Shown: positions 1-9,426 of the stretch, piece after piece
Layout of the letters: every line of letters starts with the position of its first letter
Position numbering within the stretch: position 1 is the first letter of the stretch
Assembly (NCBI GenBank): GCA_026419455.1
Contig: JANZZJ010000214.1
Span: forward strand, 1-36,740
Direction: 5' to 3'
Origin: Candidatus Sumerlaeaceae bacterium
GTDB taxonomy: Bacteria > Sumerlaeota > Sumerlaeia > Sumerlaeales > Sumerlaeaceae
Length of the DNA stretch: 36,740 nt
Notes under the pieces: model-generated
Databases searched by the model: none
The model's input: the letters and a program-made list of their open reading frames with translations, nothing else
What the model was told of the DNA's origin: nothing
Made by a program: the position numbers and the translations under genes

Positions 1-2403
1 CTGAGCCAAGAACACAGCAAGAATAGCTAGCCCAGCGAAAGCGCGAAGAATGCGGTACACAGTGCTTACGAAACCCAGCCTCAACCATGACGACTTTTTG
101 CGCAGCGCAAAAGGATCTGCATAAACTGTTGGGCGGGGCGCTCCCACTGTAGCCTTGATTTCCGTAAGGATGACTGTTGCAGCCTCCTGAGCTTTGCGCA
201 GTGCTTCTTCTTCACTGGCGCCTTGAGCAGCGAGGCGCTTAGCCTCCACTTTGACCAACTGCTTAACTTCACGCGCTTCTCGCCGCCGCCGTTCGATGTC
301 GTCAAGCCAACGGAGAATTGGATCTCGCCAAGGGGCGTAGGCACGACGTTTTTTCACCCGCTCGGATGGGGCAACTTTGCCACGGGCGATGACCAGGGCC
401 TCGTAACCGAAAAGGTCCTCAAATAGTTCTTCCCATTCCTCGCCCGCAAACCGTGCCACAAATTCCTGCAACGCTTCTTCCGGCATTCCGCGCAGACGCA
501 GCTCCTTGAGCATTTGCTCAAGCTTGTGTAGGACAGGCGAGCGTCCCTCACGAAGGCGGCGCAACACGGCGAATTCATAACCGACTGCTAGCGCTAGCGA
601 GGTCACAATGCTCGCAGTAGTTAAACCGACAAGCCCAAGCTGGAATGTCGCGGCTGTTCCCAGGGCTACGAGTGCGAGAATCTTCAGCCAATCTATCAGA
701 GCCATACCGAAGGCAGCGGAGCGAATGCGGCGAACAAAATAACTCTTTTGCAAAATACCATCAAGTGCAATTAAGAAAACTGGCGTAAGAATCAGCGTGA
801 GCAAAAGAAAGAGACCAAGGCGCGGGGCTCCGAGAGTAACGCTCGCCAGTACCAGCGCCAGCATACCTCCCATAAAAATACGGGGAGCCAAACGCTGAAC
901 TCTCCGCAACGGAATGCCGTAGTACTGTCGCTGAGCCTCTTCCAAAATAGCCAAGTGAATCTCACGGGGGCGATAAACTCCTTTTTCCGTCTCCACGCCA
1001 AGATAGGCTTCGAGATCGCGAATGACTTCTCCCATATCCCCATAGCGGTCGTCCGGGTTTTTGGCAAGCATGCGCTCAATGATGACCTTTAACGTCGGGG
1101 GAACACCGCGAACATGGGTATCGAGTGGTGGGACGGGTTCATTGAGTTGCTTAGTAATAATTTCGAAAGCCGTGGTCCCTGAGAATGGCGGTTTGCCCGT
1201 GATGAGATAATAGAGGGTGCAGCCTAACGCATACTGATCGGCCCGCGCATCCACATGAGCGGCGTCGCGCGCCTGCTCTGGCGCCATGTAAGCGGGGGTG
1301 CCCATGGCCACAGCTTTCAACGTGAGGTCATCTTCTACGGAGATGGCCTTAAGAACACGCTCATCACTCTGCAAACGGCTTTCTTCTTTCGCAACGCGTG
1401 CATGCTCAAATTTCGCCAGTCCAAGGTCAGCGAGTTTGACTATGCCCTGATCGTTGAGAAGAAGATTGTCAGGTTTGACGTCGCGGTGGATGATTCCCCG
1501 ATCGTGTGCATACTTCAGAGCACGCGCCGCTTGAATAATGTAGCCAACCGCATCGTCCACGTTGAGTCGGCCATCGCGTCGAACCATTTCCCCCAAGTTG
1601 GTGCCTCGGACGTATTCCATGGCGATAAAGTGGGTGTCGTTGTCGCTGCCGACATCGTAGATCTGCACGACGTTGTGGTGGGTCAGTTGTGCGGCTGCAA
1701 GTGCTTCGCGTGTGAAACGCGCAAGAAACTCCGGCTGTTGGGCCATTTCCGCTGGTAGTACTTTCAACGCCACATAACGGTCGAGAGACTTCTGACGAGC
1801 GAGATAGACCGTACCCATGCCCCCGCGACCCAAAGTGGCGCGGATCTCGAATCCGCCCAACTCCACTCCCGACAGATCGGCGCCGTGCGTTTTAGCGGGC
1901 TGCGATGAGCCTGGCGGCTGTTCTCGTGCAGCAGTGTTCACCACTTTCTTCGACGATTCTCCTAGCTCCGTTGCCGCAGGCTCCGTCGCATCCGAAGTAA
2001 GGAAGGTGGCCTCCGTAACTGTCGGGGATATGGGTTCTCGACCGGGACTCCGAGGATTGGCGAGTGTTTCGTGGCCGATAGCACTGTTCTCACGTTCCCG
2101 GCTGCGAGTGGGAGCGCTTTGCTCCGGTTCCCGCGAAACTAGGCGTCTTGGCTCTGGCGTCACCACCGTCGGGCTATCGCTCGTAGTAGGAGCGGCAGTA
2201 GCCACATCCCCAGGCGGAGATTCGATAACGGTGGGTAGCTCGTGAACAGTCTTGCTGGGATGCGCTGTTGATGGAGGTGCTGCCGAGGCTTGCGCCACGC
2301 TCAGTGGCAAGACAACGAAGCAATTTGGGCACTGCACCAACCCTTGGCTGACGCTGTCGTCGGACTCCCACGTGGTGTGACACTTCTTGCAGGTGAATCT
2401 CAA
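1..2403 (-). CDS. Serine/threonine protein kinase (PknB/Hanks type) with N-terminal zinc ribbon and C-terminal membrane segments; 3' end truncated by window
   Basis: Manual reverse-strand reading gives one open frame not listed in the ORF track. It starts at a probable TTG (2403) behind GGAGG: (M)RFTCKKCHTTWESDDSVSQGLVQCPNCFVVLPL (CxxC...CxxC), then a Pro/Ser/Thr/Glu-rich linker, then kinase motifs GRGGMGTVYLAR, VALKVL, HRDVKPDNLLL, ADLGLAKF, GTPAYMAPEQA, then several hydrophobic segments. No stop before position 1. Confidence 0.88.
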   Translation of the reverse strand, partial: MRFTCKKCHTTWESDDSVSQGLVQCPNCFVVLPLSVAQASAAPPSTAHPSKTVHELPTVIESPPGDVATAAPTTSDSPTVVTPEPRRLVSREPEQSAPTRSRERENSAIGHETLANPRSPGREPISPTVTEATFLTSDATEPAATELGESSKKVVNTAAREQPPGSSQPAKTHGADLSGVELGGFEIRATLGRGGMGTVYLARQKSLDRYVALKVLPAEMAQQPEFLARFTREALAAAQLTHHNVVQIYDVGSDNDTHFIAMEYVRGTNLGEMVRRDGRLNVDDAVGYIIQAARALKYAHDRGIIHRDVKPDNLLLNDQGIVKLADLGLAKFEHARVAKEESRLQSDERVLKAISVEDDLTLKAVAMGTPAYMAPEQARDAAHVDARADQYALGCTLYYLITGKPPFSGTTAFEIITKQLNEPVPPLDTHVRGVPPTLKVIIERMLAKNPDDRYGDMGEVIRDLEAYLGVETEKGVYRPREIHLAILEEAQRQYYGIPLRRVQRLAPRIFMGGMLALVLASVTLGAPRLGLFLLLTLILTPVFLIALDGILQKSYFVRRIRSAAFGMALIDWLKILALVALGTAATFQLGLVGLTTASIVTSLALAVGYEFAVLRRLREGRSPVLHKLEQMLKELRLRGMPEEALQEFVARFAGEEWEELFEDLFGYEALVIARGKVAPSERVKKRRAYAPWRDPILRWLDDIERRRREAREVKQLVKVEAKRLAAQGASEEEALRKAQEAATVILTEIKATVGAPRPTVYADPFALRKKSSWLRLGFVSTVYRILRAFAGLAILAVFLAQ

Positions 2404-2453
2404 ATCCCAAGCCTCCAACGGCCGCGCGGTACACGAGCGGTCACTGCACGCAA

Positions 2454-2481
2454 ATTGTATAACGTAACACTAGATTGTCAA
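2454..2481 (-). promoter_or_regulatory. Putative sigma70 promoter of the kinase gene (TTGACA-N16-TACAAT)
   Basis: Minus strand TTGACA (2481-2476), 16-nt spacer, TACAAT (2459-2454), about 50 nt upstream of the proposed TTG start. Confidence 0.5.
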
Positions 2482-2537
2482 CCCTACGGTGCATCCCCGT
2501 TCCCACATGCTAAACGAACCCCACTAATCTATAAAGC

Positions 2538-2569
2538 ATGGCGGCTTCTCTGCCGTAAGAAGCCGCCAT
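2538..2569 (-). terminator. Perfect 12-bp stem hairpin, candidate terminator or processing element after the GH13 gene
   Basis: ATGGCGGCTTCT (2538-2549), 8-nt loop, AGAAGCCGCCAT (2558-2569). It lies 64 nt past the GH13 stop on the minus strand; the following T-rich tract (GCTTTATAG) is weak. Confidence 0.5.
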
Positions 2570-2632
2570 TGAGCACAGCCGAGGATAAGGCCAGTTTGCT
2601 GAACTATTACATATTGATGCCCAGCTCTTCCC

Positions 2633-4972
2633 TCACTGGGAGAGAATAATCACAGTGTACGGACCAATGCCCACGTTTGCGTTATAGGGCAGCCCGTCCT
2701 TTGCACCCGAGCCAGCTGTTGTCGTGTAAGAATTCCAGTTGCTGAAGTCGCTGGAATAACCATTCCAATCGCTGTTGAAACGCACGTACCAGGTTCCGGC
2801 GCGTGGCATTCCAATATTATAGCTCGTATAGCCACGGTTGGCAAAATTGGCCACCACGACGACGTCGTCGCCTGCGCCGCCGGCGTCCCACCGATGGTAG
2901 GCGATTACCTTATCCGTGTTATTGATGTGGAACACGTTGACGTTATTGCCGCGCAGGCCACGCGTGTTATTGTACCAATTGCGCCGCAGTCGGATGAGGT
3001 CCTTGTAGAGTTGAAGAATCCCCGCGTAAGTATTGGCCTTGCTCCAATCCAGGGGATCGGTGTCTGAGAAGTAGCCGTCCTCAAGGAATTCCTGACCTTG
3101 GAAAATCATGGGAATCCCGGGCGACGTAAAAAGAATTCCCGCTGCTAGCGTGGAACGCTTTTTCGAGTACCAGCTTCCAGCGTTGCCAGGCCAAATTTCT
3201 TCAGGTAGCCGGCTGTGGCCATTGGCCACTTCGTCGTGGCTCTCCGTGTAAATGACGCGCTGGAGGTGCCAGCTGTTGTAATAGTGCGTGATGGCGTCGC
3301 GCACTGCGTACATATTCCGGTCCGCGTCGTTAGATTTGATCACTTCGCTGCGGATCGGATGGACAAAACCGGGATCCCATTGCGAATCAAATCCGGCGCC
3401 GCCACTGGCCGTTGTCTTGGTCAGCCACTCGTTGTTCTGCATATCTTCGGCAATGGAAATTTTCCAGCTCGCAGAGGAATCAATGGTGTTGTTGATCCAC
3501 TGCATGAGGGACCAGCCGTCGGGGATGTCGCCGCCGGTGCCGTTGTTGAGCGCGCGGATATTGCATGTCGAATCCCAACGCAGTCCGTCCATGCGATAAT
3601 CATTGAGCCACATCATGGCCGCATCTTTGAGGAACGAGCGAACCTCGCCGCGTCCATAGTCCGGTCGGGAGTATCCCCACGGCGTGGCCTTCCGCCAGTC
3701 GCTAAAGAAATAAATGCCGCCGTTGCCGTAGCTCTCCCCGTCAAAGTTCCACAGCGGGATGCTTGATTCGTACGGGCTCGAGCCCATGTGATTGAACACG
3801 ATGTCCATGAGCACTGCAATCCCCCGTTGGTGAGCAGCGTCTACGAGAGCCTTGAGCGCCTGGGGCGAACCATAAGCACTCTCGGGCGCAAACTGGCTAT
3901 GGGGATTGTAGCCCCACGAGAAATCCCCCGGGAACTCCATGCAGGGCATGAGTTGGATGGCGTTGATGCCAAGACTCTGGAGATAGTCCATTTTCGCTGT
4001 CACGCTTGCGAAGTTTCCCGGACCGCCCCCCGCGGCATCGTTGAATGTCCCCACGTGGAGTTCATAGATGACCATGTCATTCCAGGCTGGTGTGCTGTAG
4101 TTGGTGGCCTGCCAAGCATACGATGGATCAACGATCACGGAATTACCAGCGTCATTGGTCATCTGACGCGCCTGTGGGTCTTGACGCCAAAACGTTCCAT
4201 ACGTGGGATGGGTAATCACAAACTTATATTGGTCACCTATAATCGCTCCGTTAAAGTCCACCGACCACCAGCCGCTTCCCTCGCTGGCAAGCTTGTTCCT
4301 CGATGCGTCCTAGCCGTTGAATGACCCCGCCACCGCGACAGCGGAGGCGTTAGGCGCCCAAACGCGGAAAGTCGTGCCGTTCGTGTACGGAATAGCTCCA
4401 ACACCGCTACGGGTGGACGCCACAACGTCGCCAGTGATCGTCACGTCGTCAAGCGCCACACCATCCGAGCTCAGTGGATAGTTATCGTATTGTTGCCATC
4501 TGATGATGCAGTTGGGGCCTAGCGCTTTGCCAATAGAGGCCGCGGCCGATGAAACGTTCACGGTGTACAGCGAAAATGTTGAAGAAATCGCTGGAAATGA
4601 CCAAATCTTGGAAAACGTCGCCCCATTGTCTGTGGACAGGAACAAACCATCGCTTGAATCGTTCTCCTCTCCAACGTTTCTGAATCGAAACGTCAGTACG
4701 ACGTTTGAGTACGTGGCAAGGTTCATCTTCAGATCGAGGCGGGACGTTGAGTAGACGTTGTCGCCAACGGAATCGTCCAAAGTCACGCCGTAACCAGACG
4801 TCCCGTTACGGTAAGTAGTGCTTGTACGCACGCGCCACTGATTAGTGCCGCTTGCACTCCATGCGGGTCCCAGGGTAGTGGAATTAAACGAGTCGGTAAA
4901 CAAGGTTGCAGCGGAGCCCATCAGGCTGATGGAACTTAGTGCTGCCACGGCCGCGGTAGTGAACCTCATCAT
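2633..4972 (-). pseudogene. Secreted GH13 alpha-amylase/glycogen branching enzyme-like protein (signal peptide, beta-sandwich-like region, CBM48, GH13 catalytic domain) interrupted by an in-frame TAG
   Basis: ORFs 4310..4972 (220 aa, signal-peptide-like MMRFTTAAVAALSSISLMGSAAT; ends VWAPNASAVAVAGSFNG*) and 2633..4261 (542 aa) are in the same frame, separated only by TAG. Catalytic motifs intact: MDIVFNHMG, MDGLRWDST, ISIAEDMQ, YTESHDEVANG. Confidence 0.85.
4310..4312 (-). other. In-frame amber codon replacing the expected Trp of the CBM48 SFNGW motif
   Basis: Minus strand reads GGG TCA TTC AAC GGC TAG GAC GCA TCG AGG AAC AAG, i.e. G-S-F-N-G-*-D-A-S-R-N-K, with the frame open on both sides. 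Confidence 0.9.
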
Positions 4973-5081
4973 TTGATGAAAGCCTCCATGAAGTTTACTG
5001 ATCCGGAGGTTGAACTAACGGCGAGATCAGCCATGTGGTGGCCTCGCGCGGTCGGTTTTGTTCAACCGGCGGAACAAAGCT

Positions 5082-5125
5082 GGTCCTATTATGGACCTTA
5101 GGCGAGGCTTCTTGGATCGTTCCAA
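5082..5125 (-). promoter_or_regulatory. Candidate operator/promoter region of the GH13 gene containing two dyad-symmetric elements
   Basis: GGTCC-TATTAT-GGACC at 5082-5097 and TTGGATCGTTCCAA at 5112-5125 (near-palindrome with central CG). A TTGACA is on the minus strand at 5137-5132. Confidence 0.3.
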
Positions 5126-5494
5126 TTACTTTGTCAAATATAAAGTCCCGCTCATCACCCGGATAATTGCAGTCTTCTAAGTTACTTTATTGCAAAATGT
5201 TTGGCGCCAATTCCCACCTGCGCCCCCAAAATAAAAGCTCGCATTATCTCCTCAAATCGTTCTAAAATTCCAACAAGATTTCTCCGGAAATGTGATTTCT
5301 TTTCTGCCGACCCCGTCGCGCCCGCGTTGCGACGATCCACGCTCTTGCCATGCTTTGTCTCTCCGAGACCAGAAATTCCTCTTCTCCTGTTCCCACTGGA
5401 CTTTCCGAACCGTTCCACCGAAAAGCCGCAGGTCCCGATGAACACACGGCGTTCACATGGTATAAAGCTTCTCATCGGAGAATAAGGGAAGACC

Positions 5495-7792
5495 ATGAGC
5501 GAAAAATCCGACATGTCTACGGTGCATGAACTTTCCAACCAGCTTTTAGCAGCCATCGAAAGCGGTGCCATGGAAGAAGTGGAGAACCGCTGGATTGATC
5601 TTTTAGAGGATCCACCCACCTCTTCGGAATTCTATCACCAGTTCATACGAGCGATGCGGCGAGCCAAGCAGCTGGAACGCGCCCACGAACTCATTCTCCT
5701 GGCCCTAGATGAGCTTGAAGCCCGCAGCGCGTGGCAGGCCAAACTAGATCTTTTACGCTTGGCAGCGAAATTTTGGCCCGACTCCAAAGCTCTGCGTCCA
5801 CATACGGCTCGGGCATTAAAACAGGTGTATGCCCAAATTCCTCAGCTCTCCGACATGATTGCAGCCTGTAAGGGGTTGCCGCTGGACCAGGTGTTTGCGC
5901 GCTTCGATGATTTTCTTCGAATGTTGCCCGGGGAGGTTTACTCGCACCCGTATTGGGGAGTTGGCATTATTCGCAAGCTGGACATTCAGGCCGACAGGGT
6001 CGTTTTGGAGTTTCCAGACTCCGAGGAGCCTCGTCGTGAGCTCGCGTTGGATTTTCTTCTCAAGCACCTGCGACATTGTCCTCCAACCAGTTTCACTGCG
6101 CGCCTCATTACTGACCCAGCCTCGCTGCGCGATTTTGCCCAGACTGATCCCGTCGGCTTCATAAAACTCGTGCTAGAGGATTGCGAAGGGCGGGTGAAGC
6201 CGAGCGAGCTCAAAGAACTCGTGGTCGGGCCGCTCTTTTCCGACGCGGAGTGGACGCGGTGGTGGGCTAACGCTCGTACCCAGCTAAAGCTTGACCCCTG
6301 GATTGATTTCGATGCCAGCCGCGGTGCCCGAGCGGAGATCGCTCTTCGTGCCCAGCCACGCACTTTCGAGGACGAAATCCTGGAGACTTACTTTGACCCT
6401 GCTGCCACGCTTGCGACTCGCACCGATTGCGTCAGGCAGATTGCGCGTATGCTCGAGTCGGACGCCAACGTCGCTGCGGACCTGATTGCGAAAATCTCCG
6501 ACGATTTGGCTAAACGTATACGCTCGGCGGATTCTGCCCCAGCGGAGCGCCTCGCGGCGCTGTACCTTCTTGAGCTGCTTGCATCCAAGGCGCCCGAGCG
6601 CGTTGGGCTTCCCTCCGATCTACCATCAGAAGATGTGCTTCTAGAACCTGTGAAAGATTATTCCGCGTTACGAGAACTTCCGGAGCTTAGTTTTGCTCAA
6701 CGGGCGCTGAGGAAACTGGTCGCACGCGATGGCGAAAGCGGAATTGAACAAGCTGCCGCCATTTTCCCGGAAGCACCAGCTGTGCTTGCTCAAGCGATTT
6801 GGAGCGTCCTTCAGCCGGAGGAGCATGTAGGCCTGGCTGTGAGGGCACTGCGCACACTTTTCGAAAAGCCTTTAAGTAATCCCGAGACGTTTCTTTGGGC
6901 AGCGCGTCAGTTGACGGAACGCAAGTGGGCGCACCTGGAAGACTATGTACCATTGGCGGCGTTCACGATGGACTTGCTCGAGCTGCTCAACGAGCTCGAC
7001 GCGTTGACGCAGCGCATGGGGACGCTCCCAGAGCAGGCTGAAAAAGCCAAATGGTTGCTCGGACGCGTTCGTTCGCTCATCACTGCCGGCGATTTTCAGC
7101 TTTTGGCGCATATCGTTCAGGATATGACTCGCGAGCAAGTTCAAGAGCTGCGGCGCGCTATCCAGCTCCACAATGTTTTCAATGAGGCCGCTCGGTTGGC
7201 GGCGGACCGTGCGATTCGCCTTGTTCGGCGCGATCTGGACGAGCAAGCGACGTCGCTTTCACAAGGACCCTCTACTACCGGTGGAGGAGCTTTCCTGTGT
7301 ACGCTGAAAGGGCGTGCCCGTGCCGCTGCCGAATTGCACGAGCTCAACACAGTCACTATCCCCGAGAATGCAAAGGAAATCGAGAAGGCTCGCTCCGAAG
7401 GTGACCTGCGCGAAAATGCCGGCTATCATGGTGCTCGGGAACGGCACGCCCATCTCTTGCGACGTGCTCATTTTCTCCAAGAGGGGCTGGCTCGTGCTCA
7501 AGTGGTGCGCAGAGAAGACGTGAACACAGAAACCGTCTCGTTTGGAACGCGCGTGATCCTCACGAACCTGGACACCGGTGCCCAACAAACCTACACGATC
7601 CTAGGTCAATGGGAAAGTGCCCCCGAGCGTGGGATTTATGACTATAAGGCTCCCTTCTTGACTCAGATGTTGGGTAAAAAGGTGGGTGAAGAATTCATTG
7701 CTCAAACGCTGGATGGGCAGAGGTCGCGCTATCGTGTCGATGCCATCGAAAACGCTCTTGCTTCTGGAGAATGGGACACGGAGAACGTATAA
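5495..7792 (+). CDS. Long GreA/GreB-family transcript cleavage/elongation factor-like protein with about 600-aa N-terminal extension
   Basis: 765-aa ORF. C-terminal region has the Gre coiled-coil tip motif (ARSEGDLRENAGYHGARERHAHL) and a GreA_GreB_C-like domain (FGTRVILTNLDTGAQQTYTILGQWESAPERGIYDYKAPFLTQMLGKKVGEEF). N-terminal part is helical-repeat-like. Confidence 0.85.
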   Translation: MSEKSDMSTVHELSNQLLAAIESGAMEEVENRWIDLLEDPPTSSEFYHQFIRAMRRAKQLERAHELILLALDELEARSAWQAKLDLLRLAAKFWPDSKALRPHTARALKQVYAQIPQLSDMIAACKGLPLDQVFARFDDFLRMLPGEVYSHPYWGVGIIRKLDIQADRVVLEFPDSEEPRRELALDFLLKHLRHCPPTSFTARLITDPASLRDFAQTDPVGFIKLVLEDCEGRVKPSELKELVVGPLFSDAEWTRWWANARTQLKLDPWIDFDASRGARAEIALRAQPRTFEDEILETYFDPAATLATRTDCVRQIARMLESDANVAADLIAKISDDLAKRIRSADSAPAERLAALYLLELLASKAPERVGLPSDLPSEDVLLEPVKDYSALRELPELSFAQRALRKLVARDGESGIEQAAAIFPEAPAVLAQAIWSVLQPEEHVGLAVRALRTLFEKPLSNPETFLWAARQLTERKWAHLEDYVPLAAFTMDLLELLNELDALTQRMGTLPEQAEKAKWLLGRVRSLITAGDFQLLAHIVQDMTREQVQELRRAIQLHNVFNEAARLAADRAIRLVRRDLDEQATSLSQGPSTTGGGAFLCTLKGRARAAAELHELNTVTIPENAKEIEKARSEGDLRENAGYHGARERHAHLLRRAHFLQEGLARAQVVRREDVNTETVSFGTRVILTNLDTGAQQTYTILGQWESAPERGIYDYKAPFLTQMLGKKVGEEFIAQTLDGQRSRYRVDAIENALASGEWDTENV

Positions 7793-7951
7793 CAGTTCAC
7801 TGCCTGACCACGCTTCTCGAGACCTGAGAGAGGGAGTTTCTTGCTTGCTTATTCTTGATGGGGTAGGCAACAACTTCGCTAAATGACCGACCCTGAGAAT
7901 TTGCGCGGGCATGAGCCGTGATTTTTTGCGCCTAAGGGGACAATTAGAGCA

Positions 7952-9334
7952 ATGAAAGTGGTTATTTTTGGCTGCGGGCCTCTGCCGACAGAACCGGAGT
8001 TTCCAGTTACAGCGCCGGGGGCTCGTACGTGGCAAATTGTCCAAACGGTCGTGAACGGGCTAGTTATGGCTGATGATGCCTCGCCTGAGGTCGTCGTGGT
8101 GGCTCTCGACTCCGCCGCCCGCGAGGGATCGCCTGCCCAGCTGGTTTTTAATATTCCGCTCGATCTGCCCTGGGAAAGGACATTGGGACGAGAGTGCATC
8201 CCAATTGTCTACGCACCGTGCCCCATTGAAAAATTCAAAGCCATAGCACAAGGCGAATACCCAGAGATTCTCAGGGGAAATCCGCCCGATGCCATCGTGG
8301 CGACCGGTTCCGTCCAGCCCTATGCAACGGCTTCTATTTATGCGCGGGTGATACAACGACCGCTGTGGGTAGATGTTTTTGGGGACCCGTTAGCTGAGGT
8401 GCAAACCCGTGCAGAACTTCTCCCGGAGCGCAAGGAAGAGAACGATGCGCTCTATCATCACACATGGAAACTCCTCATGGAATCGCTCCTGCAGGGAGAT
8501 ATGTTCTCTTCGCTCAGCGAGCGTCATCGTTTCGCGCTCATGGGGCATCTGGGCGTAGCGGGCCGTCTCAACCGATCGACCCGCTGCTACGAGTTCATTC
8601 ACACTATTCCCTATGGCGTTTTTTCCGCGACGGCGCCACCCTTGGCTGAGCCAAGCCAGCGTCCATACTTTGTCGCCATGTGGTGTGGGAGCTTCAACAC
8701 ATGGATGGACGTAGAAACTCTCGCCTCTGGTGTTGTGAAAACCTGGAAGGCAAACCGTCGCTTTCGCCTACTTGTGGTTGGCGGGACGTGTCCCGGCTAC
8801 AATGAGATATCTTTCGCGCGTTTTGCTGAGATTGTCCGGAGCGAAAACGCCAGCGAGGCAATTCGTATTGCGAATTGGCAGCCGTTGCGGGAACTCCAAA
8901 GCCTTTATTCCCAAGCCGACGTGGGGCTCAGTATTGATAGGCCCTCTTATGAAGCCTTGCTCGGCAGTCGGACCCGCCTTGTCCACTTTCTCTTGGCCGG
9001 TAAGCCTGTCATCTCCACTACGCCGACGGAATTGGCCCAGGACTTAGAACTGCAAGGGTTTGTAATCGGCTTTCGGATGGGGGATTCCGATCACCTTGCA
9101 GAATCCCTTCTTATGGCGGCAGAGCGCAAAGACGAATTGGCCGATCTTGGCCGCCGAGGGCGGGATTACGTACTCAAACGTTATAATGGGCGAGTTTTGG
9201 GGGCTCCACTCATGGAGTGGCTGGAATGTCCCCACTTTGCTCCAGATAAACGCGGTGATTCCCGGGCACTCGATCCGCTCAATCCTCTTACGGCCTATTG
9301 GCAGAGGGTGCTCGAAAAAGAGCGGACTTCCTGA
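7952..9334 (+). CDS. GT4-like glycosyltransferase
   Basis: 460-aa ORF with GT-B features: WCGSFNTWMDVETLASGV, RFRLLVVGG, LYSQADVGLSIDRPSYEALLGSRTRLVHFLLAGKPVISTTPTE. Confidence 0.7.
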   Translation: MKVVIFGCGPLPTEPEFPVTAPGARTWQIVQTVVNGLVMADDASPEVVVVALDSAAREGSPAQLVFNIPLDLPWERTLGRECIPIVYAPCPIEKFKAIAQGEYPEILRGNPPDAIVATGSVQPYATASIYARVIQRPLWVDVFGDPLAEVQTRAELLPERKEENDALYHHTWKLLMESLLQGDMFSSLSERHRFALMGHLGVAGRLNRSTRCYEFIHTIPYGVFSATAPPLAEPSQRPYFVAMWCGSFNTWMDVETLASGVVKTWKANRRFRLLVVGGTCPGYNEISFARFAEIVRSENASEAIRIANWQPLRELQSLYSQADVGLSIDRPSYEALLGSRTRLVHFLLAGKPVISTTPTELAQDLELQGFVIGFRMGDSDHLAESLLMAAERKDELADLGRRGRDYVLKRYNGRVLGAPLMEWLECPHFAPDKRGDSRALDPLNPLTAYWQRVLEKERTS

Positions 9335-9426
9335 AAAATTCGCGAAAACAAAAAAGTGCTTCACAACCCCTGTCGCCTGTGGCTTTATGCCCGCCTGAAT
9401 ATGAATTGCTGCTGATAGAGGTGACC

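Noticed and set aside
1255-1758. 167-aa plus-strand ORF
   Set aside because: Antisense to the kinase domain, whose motifs (HRDVKPDN etc.) are clear on the other strand.
2174-2434. 86-aa minus-strand ORF starting near the kinase promoter
   Set aside because: Out of frame with the zinc ribbon/kinase reading frame, which shows CxxC…CxxC and continues into the kinase.
4310-4312. TAG reassignment (alternative genetic code or pyrrolysine) to explain the GH13 internal stop
   Set aside because: Several confident genes in this window terminate with TAG, and the replaced residue is a conserved Trp reachable by a single G-to-A change; mutation or sequence error is simpler.
3215-4324. Plus-strand ORFs of 183 and 178 aa
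   Set aside because: Antisense to the GH13 catalytic domain and its CBM48 region; no independent coding evidence.
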